NCBI GenBank assembly: GCA_964036045.1
Contig: OZ038380.1
Coordinates: 65,890,591-65,954,590, forward strand
DNA length: 64,000 nucleotides
Reading direction: 5' to 3'
DNA from: Eutreptiella sp. 'Long Island Sound 2002'
Lineage: Eukaryota; Euglenozoa; Euglenophyceae; Eutreptiales; Eutreptiaceae
A model generated the notes under the pieces. That model searched no databases, was not told the DNA's origin, and worked only from the letters and a program-made list of their open reading frames with translations. This document shows, piece by piece, positions 1 to 10,324 of this stretch. Position 1 is the stretch's first letter, and every line of letters begins with the position of its first letter. The position numbers and the translations under genes were made by a program.

Positions 1-1019
1 CCCGGGACCCTATTGAAGGCGTCCACGTCGGGGTTTTTGCCAAATTGTTTTTTGACGTGTGCAGCCCAATATGGCCTGAGGCCATAGTCAGACTGTGTCC
101 ACACGGACCCATCACGCCATGTGGGTAGAACATCACGGGCAAGGGTTTCGGGAGCAAATTCAATCAGCTCCAACGCACAAGCCCAGTCCTGTACGGGGGC
201 CACGGAGGAAGCGGTCAAGGCATCACATATGTGTTTCTCGGCCTCAACACGGTTAGGCAGTTCGCCACCAGGGGGCGTAACCACAATCGCCGGGGCCGGG
301 TGCATAGGAGTGACCGCCCCAATGATTGGAACAGTTATGCCCCAGCCGGACTGACGTGACACTTTACCATGAATGGGTTGAACCAACAATGGTTTGCCGG
401 TTCGTGGAGCTTCACGGAAGTCCGCAATCCAAAAACAGGGGTGCACTGGGTGGTGAGAGTACAAAAGATTGAAGCGGGCAAAATGGTTCACACAATGTTC
501 ATAAGCCCATGGGTGCCCCAAAACCATATCCCAAGGTAAATTCGGTACAAGGTACGGGGACACGCCACATTGGTCAACATGGGGAACTGCAACACTACCA
601 TCCACAACCCCCGTAAATTTAATTTTGACATCTATTTGCTCGTCCACCGCCAGCAAGGGCTTCTCGTTATCGGCTTGGAGTAGGCGCCTCCGTTGGGGGG
701 ATTCATAATTTTCGGAGATTTCGTCTCCAAAAACATTGGGGTTGGCCAAAGCGACCGCTTGGCACCCAAAATCCAACAAAACACAAAGAGCCTTAAATTC
801 TCCATTGGGCAAAACAACCTGAACGGAAAGTTCAGTTTGAATCTCACGAGTCACTATGTGCCCCTTCATGACTCTCGATGGAACGAGAGCCACCGTAGTG
901 TCACAGGGGTGCCGGAGGGTTTCTTCCTTGGAAGGGGGCTTCCCTTGGGCACTCCTATCTACGCCCGCGCCCGTACGGCGCTCCCTTTCCTCCCTTATCG
1001 CCGTTGCCACCGCCACCTT
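1..1019 (-). pseudogene. C1 aspartic protease and post-protease spacer (partial)
   Basis: One minus-strand frame is open from a stop at 1020-1022 to the window edge. It encodes a retropepsin-like domain. The active-site region reads VLLDFGCQAV (near 715-745), where most families have D-T/S-G, so the middle residue is Phe. The later flap/end motif VLGHPWA (near 505-530) matches the usual I/V-L-G-x-x-W block that closes Ty3 proteases. After it comes a linker, then a segment with DYGLRP and, at 15-31, DVDAF. This segment lines up with the extra domain found after the protease in A2 and B1. No start codon is expected, because this would be released from a polyprotein. The frame differs from that of the glycine-rich gag tail upstream, which implies a frameshift by decay or by programme. 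Confidence 0.7.
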
Positions 1020-1150
1020 TCACACCACCGCCACCCTTATTGCCACCACCACACTTAGGCTTACCACCCTTAGACTTACCCGCAATGCTCCAATGAGTGT
1101 CATTGCATGGAGAATTAGGCTTACACGTCCAAAGGGAGCTACTGGTGGCA
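955..1150 (-). pseudogene. C1 gag C-terminal tail: Cys/His cluster and glycine-rich segment
   Basis: In this frame the minus strand encodes a short Cys/His cluster (C-x5-C-x3-H, near 1095-1125), then a Gly/Lys-rich tail that ends at a TAG at 955-957. A Gly/Lys-rich tail also follows the zinc knuckle in the A2 gag (near 17440-17515), so I read this as the nucleocapsid end of the C1 gag. A stop separates it from the gag frame upstream, and the protease lies in another frame. Confidence 0.5.
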
Positions 1151-1156
1151 GCCTAA

Positions 1157-1843
1157 TCAATCTGAAAAAATGTCCATCTCTGTTGGTTTACGTGTTTTCC
1201 AATGTTTGGAACACGGAACCCAAAAGGTAGGTGGCGGTTTAGCCCCGGGGTGCACGGTTTTCTTCGCCGGAGGCTTAGGGTGACCCACGGCGTTAACGGA
1301 AGTGTCAGCGGGTTCAGGGGTGTTAGGGCCCGCCGTAGCATCCGCATTAACCGCATTCACCGCGGTTTCGTTGTGAGAAGGGCGATGAGTGTATGTCGTC
1401 TTGTCTCCCTTATTGAGGCATTCAAGAGTTTCCCTCTCCGGTACGCTTTTATGGGCAAGGGCGTAGATCTCCTCAGGCTTCAAACGAGGCCTACGTTGCT
1501 CGACTTTCATAGTGTAGCCGCGTGTGTAAGGTGTGTTAGTGAGTTGCAAGATCCACTCCTGTAGATACGGGTCTTTGCAATCAACTATCACCCCCGGCCC
1601 CGAATGGGAAACATTCTCAGGAATTGTAGTGCAACGTTGAGCGCCATATCTCCTGAGTTCCTTTTCGAATGGGGTGCGACCCGGCGAAGGGTCAAGGCCA
1701 CTAAAGTCCACCACATAACTGTCCAAGCTATTCTTGGCGTCTTGTTTGACAACCTTCTCTTTGATCCACGGGAGCTTGCTTAGGAGCTGCTCCCCGATCA
1801 CGTGGGGGCGAGTCTCGTTGCCAAAGGCAACAACCGTTGCCAA
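1157..1843 (-). pseudogene. C1 gag, C-terminal part
   Basis: This 228-codon minus-strand frame is a retrotransposon gag segment. The first two thirds are mixed hydrophobic and charged, as in a capsid C-terminal domain. The last third is Ala/Pro/Asn-rich linker leading to the nucleocapsid region. It overlaps the preceding gag fragment (1798-2154) in a different frame, so a frameshift lies between 1798 and 1843. The apparent ATG at 1843 is an internal Met exposed by this break. Assignment rests on position between capsid and protease and on the parallel with A2 and B1; the fold cannot be proved by eye. Confidence 0.55.
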
Positions 1844-2366
1844 CGAGCATAGAAATCTTCCAGGTCGATGAGGGTCACTTGCCCTTTAACCACCCTGGGA
1901 GTGAGGGCTCGCCACCTGTTATCGGCCCTTGAGGGGTCATACTCGTGGAAATGTTGTTCCAAAAACTCCCACAATTCTCTGAGGGTGGGGGCCGTTCCTG
2001 TGTGGTGGGTGGGCTGGGCAACTCGTGCGTTGATGATCCCTTTTAGCCATGGGGGCAAGGTACTCAAAATCATTTTTGCCTCATTGGCCTTTCGGTATAT
2101 GGGATCACACACCCCAACCATTGTTGAAGCTTCTCCACCCACTCGTTGCAGCACTCCAACTGCCCATTAATTGCGGTTTAGGCATGTCACTCTCCTCCAC
2201 CGCTTTGGTGTAACTATTTTGCACCATAGGCATTTGGTACGGGTGGTAATCGGGGGGAGCCATGGTTGGGGGTGCACCTCCACTTGCACTTGGTGCAAAC
2301 TCCACTGGAGAAACTGTACACGTGTCCGTAGCATGAGAGGGCGTGTACCAAGGGTTCCCAGGGAAG
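1798..2366 (-). pseudogene. C1 gag, capsid N-terminal part
   Basis: Two or three broken minus-strand frames carry the capsid start. The 2105-2305 piece is Pro/Met-rich linker ending near NNGWGV. In a neighbouring frame the same DNA reads EWVEKLQQWLG, a typical opening of a Ty3 gag capsid. The 1798-2154 piece then continues with DPIYRKANEAK, LPPWLKG and a helix-rich stretch ending in LEDFYARWQRLL. At least one frameshift is needed to connect them near 2120-2140. The right border, 2366, is the insertion point of A1. Confidence 0.6.
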
Positions 2367-2367
2367 T
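2363..2367. repeat. Left target-site duplication of A1
   Basis: GAAG, or GAAGT if the LTR is taken to end one base earlier, directly abuts the A1 LTR end. It is repeated at 27534-27538 beyond the other end of A1. A 4-5 bp duplication is normal for Ty3-type integrases. Confidence 0.75.
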
Positions 2368-4731
2368 AAAGAAGTCCCTACCAGGACCGGCCCCCGCTGT
2401 GCCCCTTCCGCCTGTTACCCCTGCTGATTTACTCCGGATCAACGATTGCATTTTTCAAAATCCTCAAAGTCCAGGGTCCAAAATCCAAAAATATAGAAAA
2501 TGTAATCCTCCTTCAACCCTGAACAGCAACCAGATCCCACAAATACAGCAATACCCCAATTCACAATCCAATACGGGCTGCGGGCTTCCGTTCAGCACAC
2601 CGGTCGGCTCACGGTGGCGGGCATGTACAAGAATTGCACCAAAGAGGAAAGCCCTGAAATTGGCATATGAACACAAATAAAGCAAAGTTGGGGAAAGAGG
2701 TAAACATACACATTCACAGCCATAAACCCCTCATTCCTTGGACTCAAGACCTTCCCTTGACTCACCAACATATTGCCCTGAACCAGGTCAAATGAGATGG
2801 CTGAATGCCATGTGTCACAAGTCACTACACAAACCCCAAAAATGTGTTCACTCCCAAGCCTCTAAATCCTAGCCCAGTGGGGGAGGTGGCGTGTCATGGC
2901 CTAGAGTGGCACTCAGGACCATGCCCTACCCTGACATATACTTTGTTGGACTTGGAGTCGAATGGGCTTGGAGATATGTCCCATGAGTTTGAACTCATAA
3001 CATGCCAAAAACTGCCAATTCACACCATATTGGCCATATATCAAATATATGCTCAAAATTGAAGTTACCACTTATCCGAAGGCTCGAAGCATGCATGGAA
3101 TCGAAGTCTAGTATTCATGGAGGATAGAGACCAAGGGCCAATGCCCATGTACATCCCCACCTTACCCTCGAAACCCCTTCGGATATGGGCGCCACGCACT
3201 GCCCAAGTCAGCCCATGATCTTGAGAGCAATTCTTGTAATCTCTCGTGCGCCAAGCCAAATGAAGTACGCGATCCAGCATATGGTGGTGTTCAACTCCAA
3301 AGCATATGCCAACATATGAACAACATACCATGGTTCGACTCTCCATAGGCTTTTTGCTGTTTGCCGACCAGGTAAGTACACAAAATGCAAAAATGAGCAA
3401 ACATTGAGGGCAAAAACATGAAAATATGCCCAAATACAAAGTTGTCATGATAGTATATCTCTATGCTCACCCATGATATCCGCGCATGGTTCAATACACA
3501 AATGATTGGAATCATTTGCGAACAATTCCCCCAATTGGATCCCCAACCAGGCGCATGAAGATACCTTCGCCACCCATATCTACATGCCCCATGAAAATGG
3601 GAGTGCACTCATGGATCTCCTTGCCAAACATACCATGAGCAATACATATGCGGTAGACTTAGTCTAGCGCTTTGAATTCCACAATTGGGACATGGGCAAG
3701 GCCCTTGTCACGTATGGCTCCCCATCTCCTCGGCCACACGAAGATATATAACATGGGCGTGAGCATATCAAACATATACCATGCATATAACACATACCCT
3801 CAAAATGTGGCTCCCACCATGATATGCCATGTCCCTCCATGGACATAACCTGACGTCAAAAATACGTAGGAACCCAAGGAAAGTTGCTATGCAACCCCAA
3901 CACTCATGCGGCACACTCGAAAGTCACAATAAAATATTCGGTTGCACGGTCCAAGAGTTATATATCACTTTATACCCTCTTGACCATTATCCCTTGCTAT
4001 ACCCGGCATGTGTACACACCAAAGGCGTTTGATGCTTCCTAAATTAAGTTGAGACTAAGGCGCTTGCAACCCAACCTTCCTGATTCTCTTTCCTCACACT
4101 CGCGCGTAGATCTGGTCCTTCAAAGTGGTCCCACGATTCACTTTTGTTTCCCTTATATCTCCAAGTCAAATGGGCTTGCAAGTAAAAAGGAAACCTGATT
4201 CGGGCATAGGGAAAAGAGTATGACCACTCGAAGACGACCAAGTCAAGTGCGGCGATGTCGAAGTCGAAAATCTGATTTCGACATCGCGAAAAATTCACAT
4301 TAAAATTTCGAGTGCTTATTTAGAAAATTGCGGAAGCAACGAACCCTTTACAGATGAAATCTGACCCTTCATCGGAGTCATAACCAAAATATCTGGAAAT
4401 ACCAGTTAACCAATCGGTTAACGCAAAATCGCGAGCCAACTGACAGTCGCCGATACATTGACCATCAGAACGAAAGGCTGAAAAATTACGGAAACATTAT
4501 GATAAAAAAACCCTGTTGATTCCTGATATTCTGATATATAAATCTCCGCTGGCGGCGCCTCGGTACTGAATATGGCCGCTCGTAGCCGGAATGGCCAAAC
4601 CTATCACACTATCAGAACGGGTTAGTTCAGGTGGACGGGAGAGTATGATATCAGCCAATGGCGGCTTGCCGGCACATAGATACACACCCCAAGTGACCCC
4701 AAGATGGCCACGGGGGTCCGAACCGGCTTCA
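2367..4731 (-). repeat. 3' LTR of A1 (2365 bp)
   Basis: On the minus strand it begins TGAAGCCGGTTCGG at 4731, next to the polypurine tract, and ends ...CTTCTTTA at 2367. It is alignable over its whole length with 12261-14616, 23107-25463 and the split A1 5' LTR. It carries no real gene. Short open frames inside it recur in every copy only because the copies are similar. It includes the 86 bases that hold the gag ATG in the 5' LTR, so here that start reads out into C1 sequence (2451 leftwards). Confidence 0.88.
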
Positions 4732-4742
4732 CCCCCCTTCTC
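4732..4742 (-). promoter_or_regulatory. Polypurine tract of A1
   Basis: On the minus strand the sequence GAGAAGGGGGG lies immediately before the TGAAGC start of the 3' LTR. This is where plus-strand DNA synthesis would be primed during reverse transcription. The same tract is found at 23096-23106 in A2. Confidence 0.8.
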
Positions 4743-5127
4743 AGAGCGTTGTTACCGCTCGGAAGTCATTGAAGAGAGGACGGGAGGACCCCAATGGGCT
4801 CCAACCCCCCCCTCCATGTCCCAAGGACACATGGAGGCCCCACACACGTCGTAAGCGTCTCCCACGCCCTAAGGGAGGGATGAGGACACTAATAATCGGT
4901 GCCCTACGCCATATCCGGTCTCCTCTTGATCTACAACATGGACCAAGGGGATCAAAGATAGAAAAACGTCGTCGGTCGACCTAAATAAGTATACCACAAT
5001 GAAATATATATGTGGAGATCGAGTGAAGGGGGTATATGGCCAATCAAGGCCGAAAAAATCCCCGGATGAACGCCCTCACCCGTCTCCCCAAGCACAGAAA
5101 CAAACAAAATGCCAAAGGGGGGATCCA
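4743..5127 (-). other. A1 3' untranslated internal region
   Basis: This stretch between the pol stop and the polypurine tract matches 22712-23095 of A2. I see no gene in it. Confidence 0.6.
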
Positions 5128-6882
5128 TTACGGTGCTACAGCAGCTACCAAATGGACCAACACGTCCTTGACATCCAAAGAAATATTCTTTTTCTTCAGG
5201 TAGTCCATCCGGATGGTGGTGTACCTCGGCTCAAAACTGCTCGGAGGCTCCCACGAGTCCCTGAATGCGGCGAATCCCTTCCAACGGACTTTATAAAGCC
5301 TCTGCACAGGCGTCCCCGGGTCCGGCTTGTCCGCCAGGATCTTCTCGGCGGTAAAGTCGTCGTCCTCACCCTCGTCATCCGAGTCCACATCGCCGGCCAT
5401 GAACTCGAAGGTGACAGGACGTCCGCTGGGGTCTGGTGCTCGGGGACGAAGCTGGGTATGGTCGCGGTCCAGGATCTTATTATCCCCCACACGAACCGCA
5501 TACACATCCTGCCTGACCTTCCGCACGATCACCCCCGGCACATACCCAGATGCCTGCCGATGTCTGGACAGGACATCCTTGTGGTGCCGCTCCACCCACA
5601 CGGTGTCTTGGAGAGCATACTTCTGGACCTTTCCCTGCTTGAAGTACTTGGCCCTCTTGTCATGCTCGTCCTGAAGTGCCTTGCACACCTTGGCCGCCGT
5701 GTCGTCCGCCTCAGCCATCATGGCGTTCGCATCCCGGGCCACTTTGCCATGGTTCAACCACGGGAGAGTGCGTGACACTCGATCCTGTAGGAACAGGATG
5801 CGATGGGGCGACAGTCCAGTGGGCCCCGGAAGGTCGTTATACGCTTGGAGTACCCTCCACAGCGAATTGTACCAATTCCGGCCCAGTTCGTCGATGTGCA
5901 GCTGGCGGAACTTCTCGAACATCTGCCGCCCGGCCACCTCAGCCCGGCCATTCAACCGGCTGTGGTATGCCACGGTCTTGGCGTGCCGAATCCCCATGTG
6001 CTTGCACATCGTCTTGAACCACGTCCCCACGAATTGACTGCCCCGATCGCTGCAGATGACAGCTGGGACATCGAAAATTGTCAGCCAGTGCCTGATCATG
6101 GCATTAGCGACGGTCTTGGCCTGCAGCCCCACTCCATGCTTGTCCTTTTTGTCCTTCTTCTTGGACTTCTTGCCAGGAACAGCCACGATATACCCACTGT
6201 GCCTATCCACCGCCAGGATGACACAGTCGTAGGTCTCTCCTTCCACGGTGACCTCAGGCATGGCGAATACATCCATGGCCACGGACCGCATAGGGGCCTC
6301 CGGTATAGCCGTGTACACCGGGTTGCCCGCTGTGGAGTGGTCGGGGCTCTTGGTGGCCCGACACACGGCACAGTCGCTGCAGTACCTATCCAGGATGGCG
6401 TAGTACCCCGGAGGGAACTTGAAGCGCCTCTCCAGGTCCTGCTGCATCTTGTCTCGGCCAGGGTGCATGAGCTGGGCGTTGTGCCAATGGTCAATGAGCT
6501 CCTCCACTCGGTTCTCGGGCACCAGCAGCTTGTCCTTGAGGAACAACTTGTCCCCATCCTCGGTCAAGCCGTCAGGCCAATCGTCGTCTGACGGGGCGCT
6601 CACGGCATTCCAGTACTTGCTCCAGTGCTCGGATTCCGCGTAGTCATCCGACCAGTCCTCTGTGAGCACCGACCTGACTAGCTCTACAGGGGCCACCATC
6701 CATTGCTCGAGGGTTTCCTCTCGAAAAGCTTGGACGCGGGCACCCCGGAACTTGGCCAGGTCCGTACGGTTCGCCATCACCACAAAGCACTTCACCCCCT
6801 CTTGCTCCATGGTCTTCTCCATCTCGATGATGCGCTTGGCCTCCTCGGTCTCCTCAGTGTCGCCATGGCTGGATATGTCCAT
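5128..6882 (-). pseudogene. A1 integrase with C-terminal chromodomain
   Basis: This 584-codon frame follows the RNase H part without a gap; the ATG at 6882 lies directly after an in-frame TAG. A2 has Trp (TGG) at that place, so this is a nonsense change, not a true gene start. The frame encodes an H-H-C-C zinc-binding domain (HWHNAQLMHPG then CSDCAVC). A catalytic core follows with Asp in AVDRHSGY, Asp in CSDRGSQF and Glu in NGRAEVAG. Near the end a chromodomain reads EKILADK, YKVRWKGF and DSWEPP. In related elements the chromodomain steers integration to marked chromatin. The segment itself is intact, but the polyprotein upstream is broken, so it can hardly be made in active form. Confidence 0.85.
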
Positions 6883-7649
6883 CTACGCCTTGCCCGCGGG
6901 GTAGGCCCAGCGACTGAGGCAATCTGCCACAGTGTTGTCCTTCCCCGGGACGTACATGACGCTGAGGTCGAATTTGGCGAACGTCTCGTGCCATCCGGCC
7001 CTCCTTGCCGCCGGTCCCGAGGGGGTGTCGACGTGCTCCTTGTGCCAGATCTGCAAGGACTGATGGTCCGTGCAAACCACCACCGGTTGCAATCCGATGT
7101 GGCCAGACCACTTCCTAAGCGCAGATACAATGGCGTACGTCTCCTTCTCCCTCGCGGTCCAGGTGCGGCGTTGGCCCTCGGCCAGGATCCGGCTCCAGAA
7201 CGCCACGGGTACATGTGACTCGTCGTCTCGGATCTGCTTGAGGACTGCCCCCACAGCATAGTCCGAGGCGTCCGTTCCTAGCACGAATCCCTTGTCCGGG
7301 TCCACCAGGAATAGCCCCAGTTGCCCCAGGAGTCGCTCCTTCAGGCGGCTGAACGCATGTTCGGCCTCAGCGGTCCAAGCAAGCTTCTTCTTGCTCCCCT
7401 TCGGACCATCGAACTTGCCCACTTGCAGCATCTTGTGCAGCGGCCCCAACAGTTCTGCATACATCCAGACATAGCCCGAATAGTAGTTGCAGAACCCCAT
7501 GAAGGACCGGAGTTTGCTGATGGTCTGGGGCTTTTCCCAGTGGTGCAGGGACGCCAGCTTCCCAGGCATGGGACGGCGTTGCCCGTGACCAACCACGTGA
7601 CCCGCGAACTCCACTTCCTTCACGAAGAGTGAGGCTTTGGTGGGCTTTC
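6883..7649 (-). pseudogene. A1 reverse transcriptase thumb/connection and RNase H
   Basis: This minus-strand frame carries the end of the reverse transcriptase (VEFAGHVVGHGQ, then LRSFMGFCNYYSGYV) and a Ty3-type RNase H. RNase H is recognised by TDASDYAVGAVL, REKETYAIVSALRKW, VCTDHQSLQ and the closing GKDNTVADCLSRW. A TGA near 7649, replacing a Cys codon of A2, cuts it from the upstream part. A TAG at 6880-6882 ends it just before the integrase region. Confidence 0.82.
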
Positions 7650-7844
7650 ACACCATGTTGTGTTTGTCCAACTCGCTGAGCACTCGGCGCAGATCCTTCT
7701 CATGCGCGTCGATGAGCTCGTCCTCAGTCATGTTCTCCGTGCCGGACCCGATGATGATGTCATCCACGAGGGGATCGCCACAGTCTCGGACAGGACCGAG
7801 TAGGTCCTCCATCATGCGCTGGAAAGCGGCGTTGCCCTATCCGC
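7650..7844 (-). pseudogene. A1 reverse transcriptase palm remnant
   Basis: Only the part downstream of the deletion remains. It starts at NAAFQRMMEDLLGPV and includes the catalytic box PLVDDIIIGSG (PFVDD in A2), then the helix up to the TGA near 7649. The fingers and motif A, with the first catalytic Asp, are missing. Enzyme activity is therefore impossible from this copy. Confidence 0.8.
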
Positions 7845-7846
7845 GA
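7830..7846. other. Internal deletion junction in A1
   Basis: Sequence equivalent to A2 18740 is joined directly to sequence equivalent to A2 20012, losing about 1.27 kb. Both A2 borders share GGC, so the join looks like microhomology-mediated repair or template switching. The join is out of frame. Confidence 0.75.
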
Positions 7847-8095
7847 TGATCTTCTCCACCGTACGTCTGGTATTGTCCAGGGAGCCATGCCAATACATGG
7901 GTCCCGACTCCTTCAAACCCCAATGCCTATGCCAGGCTGAGTCTCCTCGATGCCAATGCCTCCTACACTTCCGCAAAAGTGGGGCATCCCGGGAAGCGAA
8001 GACGTCTGTCTCGGGCGCTTCGGCTCCCAGCGTCTGGATCATCCTGTCGTACACCTGCGGCGCCATTCCATACTCCGTGAGCTGAACCCCTGCGG
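7847..8095 (-). pseudogene. A1 Dam-like domain remnant between protease and RT
   Basis: This minus-strand frame carries TEYGMAPQVY, TDVFASRDAPLL and DSAWHRHWG, then the WHGSLDN and VEKIIADR blocks, and stops at the deletion junction. It is nearly identical to A2 18486-18745. A one-base insertion near 8090 puts it out of frame with the protease before it. See the A2 entry for the possible relation to DIRS-type methyltransferase domains. Confidence 0.6.
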
Positions 8096-10324
8096 TCTCC
8101 TCTGGACTTGGCACCCGCAGCTTGCACCGCTTGGACGATCGGATCCTCTTCCTCAGCATTCCATTGGGATGATCCGCATGCATAATCCGTGGACAGCCAT
8201 GTGAGGCATTCATCATCCTCTCGGACCAGCGTTGCGCGATGGGGAAGGGCTCCAATGGCGTTTGCCACCATGAAGTCATACCCCATGATCACATCCCAAT
8301 CGGTGATGTCGGCCACATAGAATTTCCCGGATAGAGTACTTCTCTTCGCCTGATCAGGGCGGTTCAAGCGCTCATGCTCCCGGAATTCCATACTGATGGT
8401 GGCCTCATGGGTGCCGCCACCCATAATCTCTCCGTTGGCGACCTTCAGGCGGACCGGTCTCCGGCTGGGCTGCAGGAGTTCCTCCTTGAACAACCCTCTC
8501 CGGACCAGGCTCACCTGGGCACCCGTATCCACTAACACATCCACCACCTTCTCCTCTCGTCCGCACCGTATTCGCACTTTCAAGTGCAACTGCCGCTCGT
8601 CGCCATGAGGTGTATGGACGACTCTCACGGCATGCAACTCTAGCACCTCTGGGTGCATCAGGACTTCAAGGGTATGGTCACGGATGGTGTAGATCTTCGG
8701 TTGGTCCTGCCCGTCCACAAGGCTCTCCGTGGTCGCTCCTTCCTTCTTGCCACGTCCCGTACCCACATGTACTTCCCTTGGCAGGGCGCTCCAGGGGTTG
8801 GGAGTGGCGAAACTCAGTGGTTTTGGCTCTTCCGGAGCCTTCTTCGGCACCCGATGTGCCTTTGCTTTCTCTGGGATTCCACTGATTTTCGGAGGAGAGA
8901 CCTCCGAGGTCCCACTCCCGTGGGGGCTCCTCCAGACTTGACTTCCTGCAGCCCCTTCCGGCTGCGATCTGCCAGGACTTTGTCCACCACGTTGCTGGGC
9001 TTTGAGTTCCTCCAACGTCCTCAACATGTCCTCAGCAACCTCCTCGATCGACCTCACTCGTCGGTCTTGGCCAGGTCCACCTCCATAGCCTCTTCCTCCG
9101 CCTTTTCCTTGGCCTTTGCCTTGGCCTTTTCCCCCGTCTCCGCCCTTCGCCTTCCAATCGGAAATCTGCTGCTCCTTGGGCTTCTTCTCGGGGTGGGCGG
9201 CGAAGTAGGCCTTCTTGTCCGCCTCATACACCTTGCACTGACGGTGGTCGTGTGCATGGTTGTTTCCCTTGCCATAACAGACCCAGCACCCGTCGTGCTG
9301 AGTCCTGTACTTTCGCAACGAGAGCGGTGGGTTCCCGATCCTCCTTGGCGCCCTGCTCTTATTGGGTCCCACCTGGCTCCATCTGGACCGATCCTGCCCA
9401 TGGTTCCTCACGTTGTGCGCCACAAACGCGAAGAAGTGGGCCTCCTCATGATCCTCCCGGGACCCGGTCCAGTGGTCTTGGCCACTTCCACTACCATCCT
9501 CCGCGGAGTTGGCCGTGTCCTCCTGGATCTCCCGATGGTGGCGGTCTTCTCGGTGGCCTCGTTGTCCATGACCATGTCGATCCTGCACGTGGGCCTCGTT
9601 CTTCGCATTGAGCTTCAACTCCACCGTGATGTACTTCACGATCTTGTCAAGGCTCATGCGGGCAAAGATGACTTGCATCCTCAGCGGCTCCCCGCGCCTG
9701 CACTCCACGTTGTTGAGGCGCAGCAACATCTGCCCCATGGAGTCTCCAAACACCTCCACGTACACGGCGTTCTTCAGTCCCAACATCCGGTTGGGTTCGC
9801 CCAGGTTCCTCCTGAAGAACTCCATGATACCCGCATGGGTATCCTCCGCCGCCATGATCCTCACCGCCACCCGCTTCTTGGCGCGCTTCTTCTCCTCGTC
9901 CTCCACTCTCCTCTTCCAGTTGCCGGGGAGGACGTCCTTCAGGAGGTGGCGGACCTCCCTGGCCTCGTTCCAGTCCTCCACCAGCTTGAGGCATCTGCGG
10001 TACTTCCGCAGATACCGGTTCCACTCCCGGACCCGCAACTCACCGCGGTCCAGCGGCAGTGGGATGGACCATAGGTCCTCCAGCCTCTGGTTCGGAGCGT
10101 CCACCCGCTCCTCATCCTCCAACCACTGGAGGCAGGCCTGCTCCGTCCTGATCAGTCCTTCCCGGATCTGATCCCGCAGCTCCTCTATCAGGTCCTGCGC
10201 CAGGCGGTGTGGGAATGTCCGGCATACCCACTTATCCCGCGGCGCTCCCCGCATCTCGCCGACGACCTCCTCGGCAAAGTCCTCCCAATCCAGGATGAAG
10301 TCATCCAGGTTGGAGGGATTGCCA
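8090..10324 (-). pseudogene. A1 gag capsid, nucleocapsid and protease
   Basis: A single open frame encodes the capsid (PSNLDDFILDWEDF onwards), a His-rich linker and a zinc knuckle HDGCWVCYGKGNNHAHDHRQC spaced C-x2-C-x8-H-x4-C. A Gly/Gln/Lys-rich tail and an aspartic protease with VLVDTGAQVSLV and a closing DVIMGYDFM follow. Where A2 has a TAG (17642-17644), A1 reads TGG (Trp), which shows that gag and pol share one frame in this family. The frame is cut upstream by TAG at 10325-10327 (Tyr in A2) and downstream by a one-base insertion near 8090. Confidence 0.85.
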
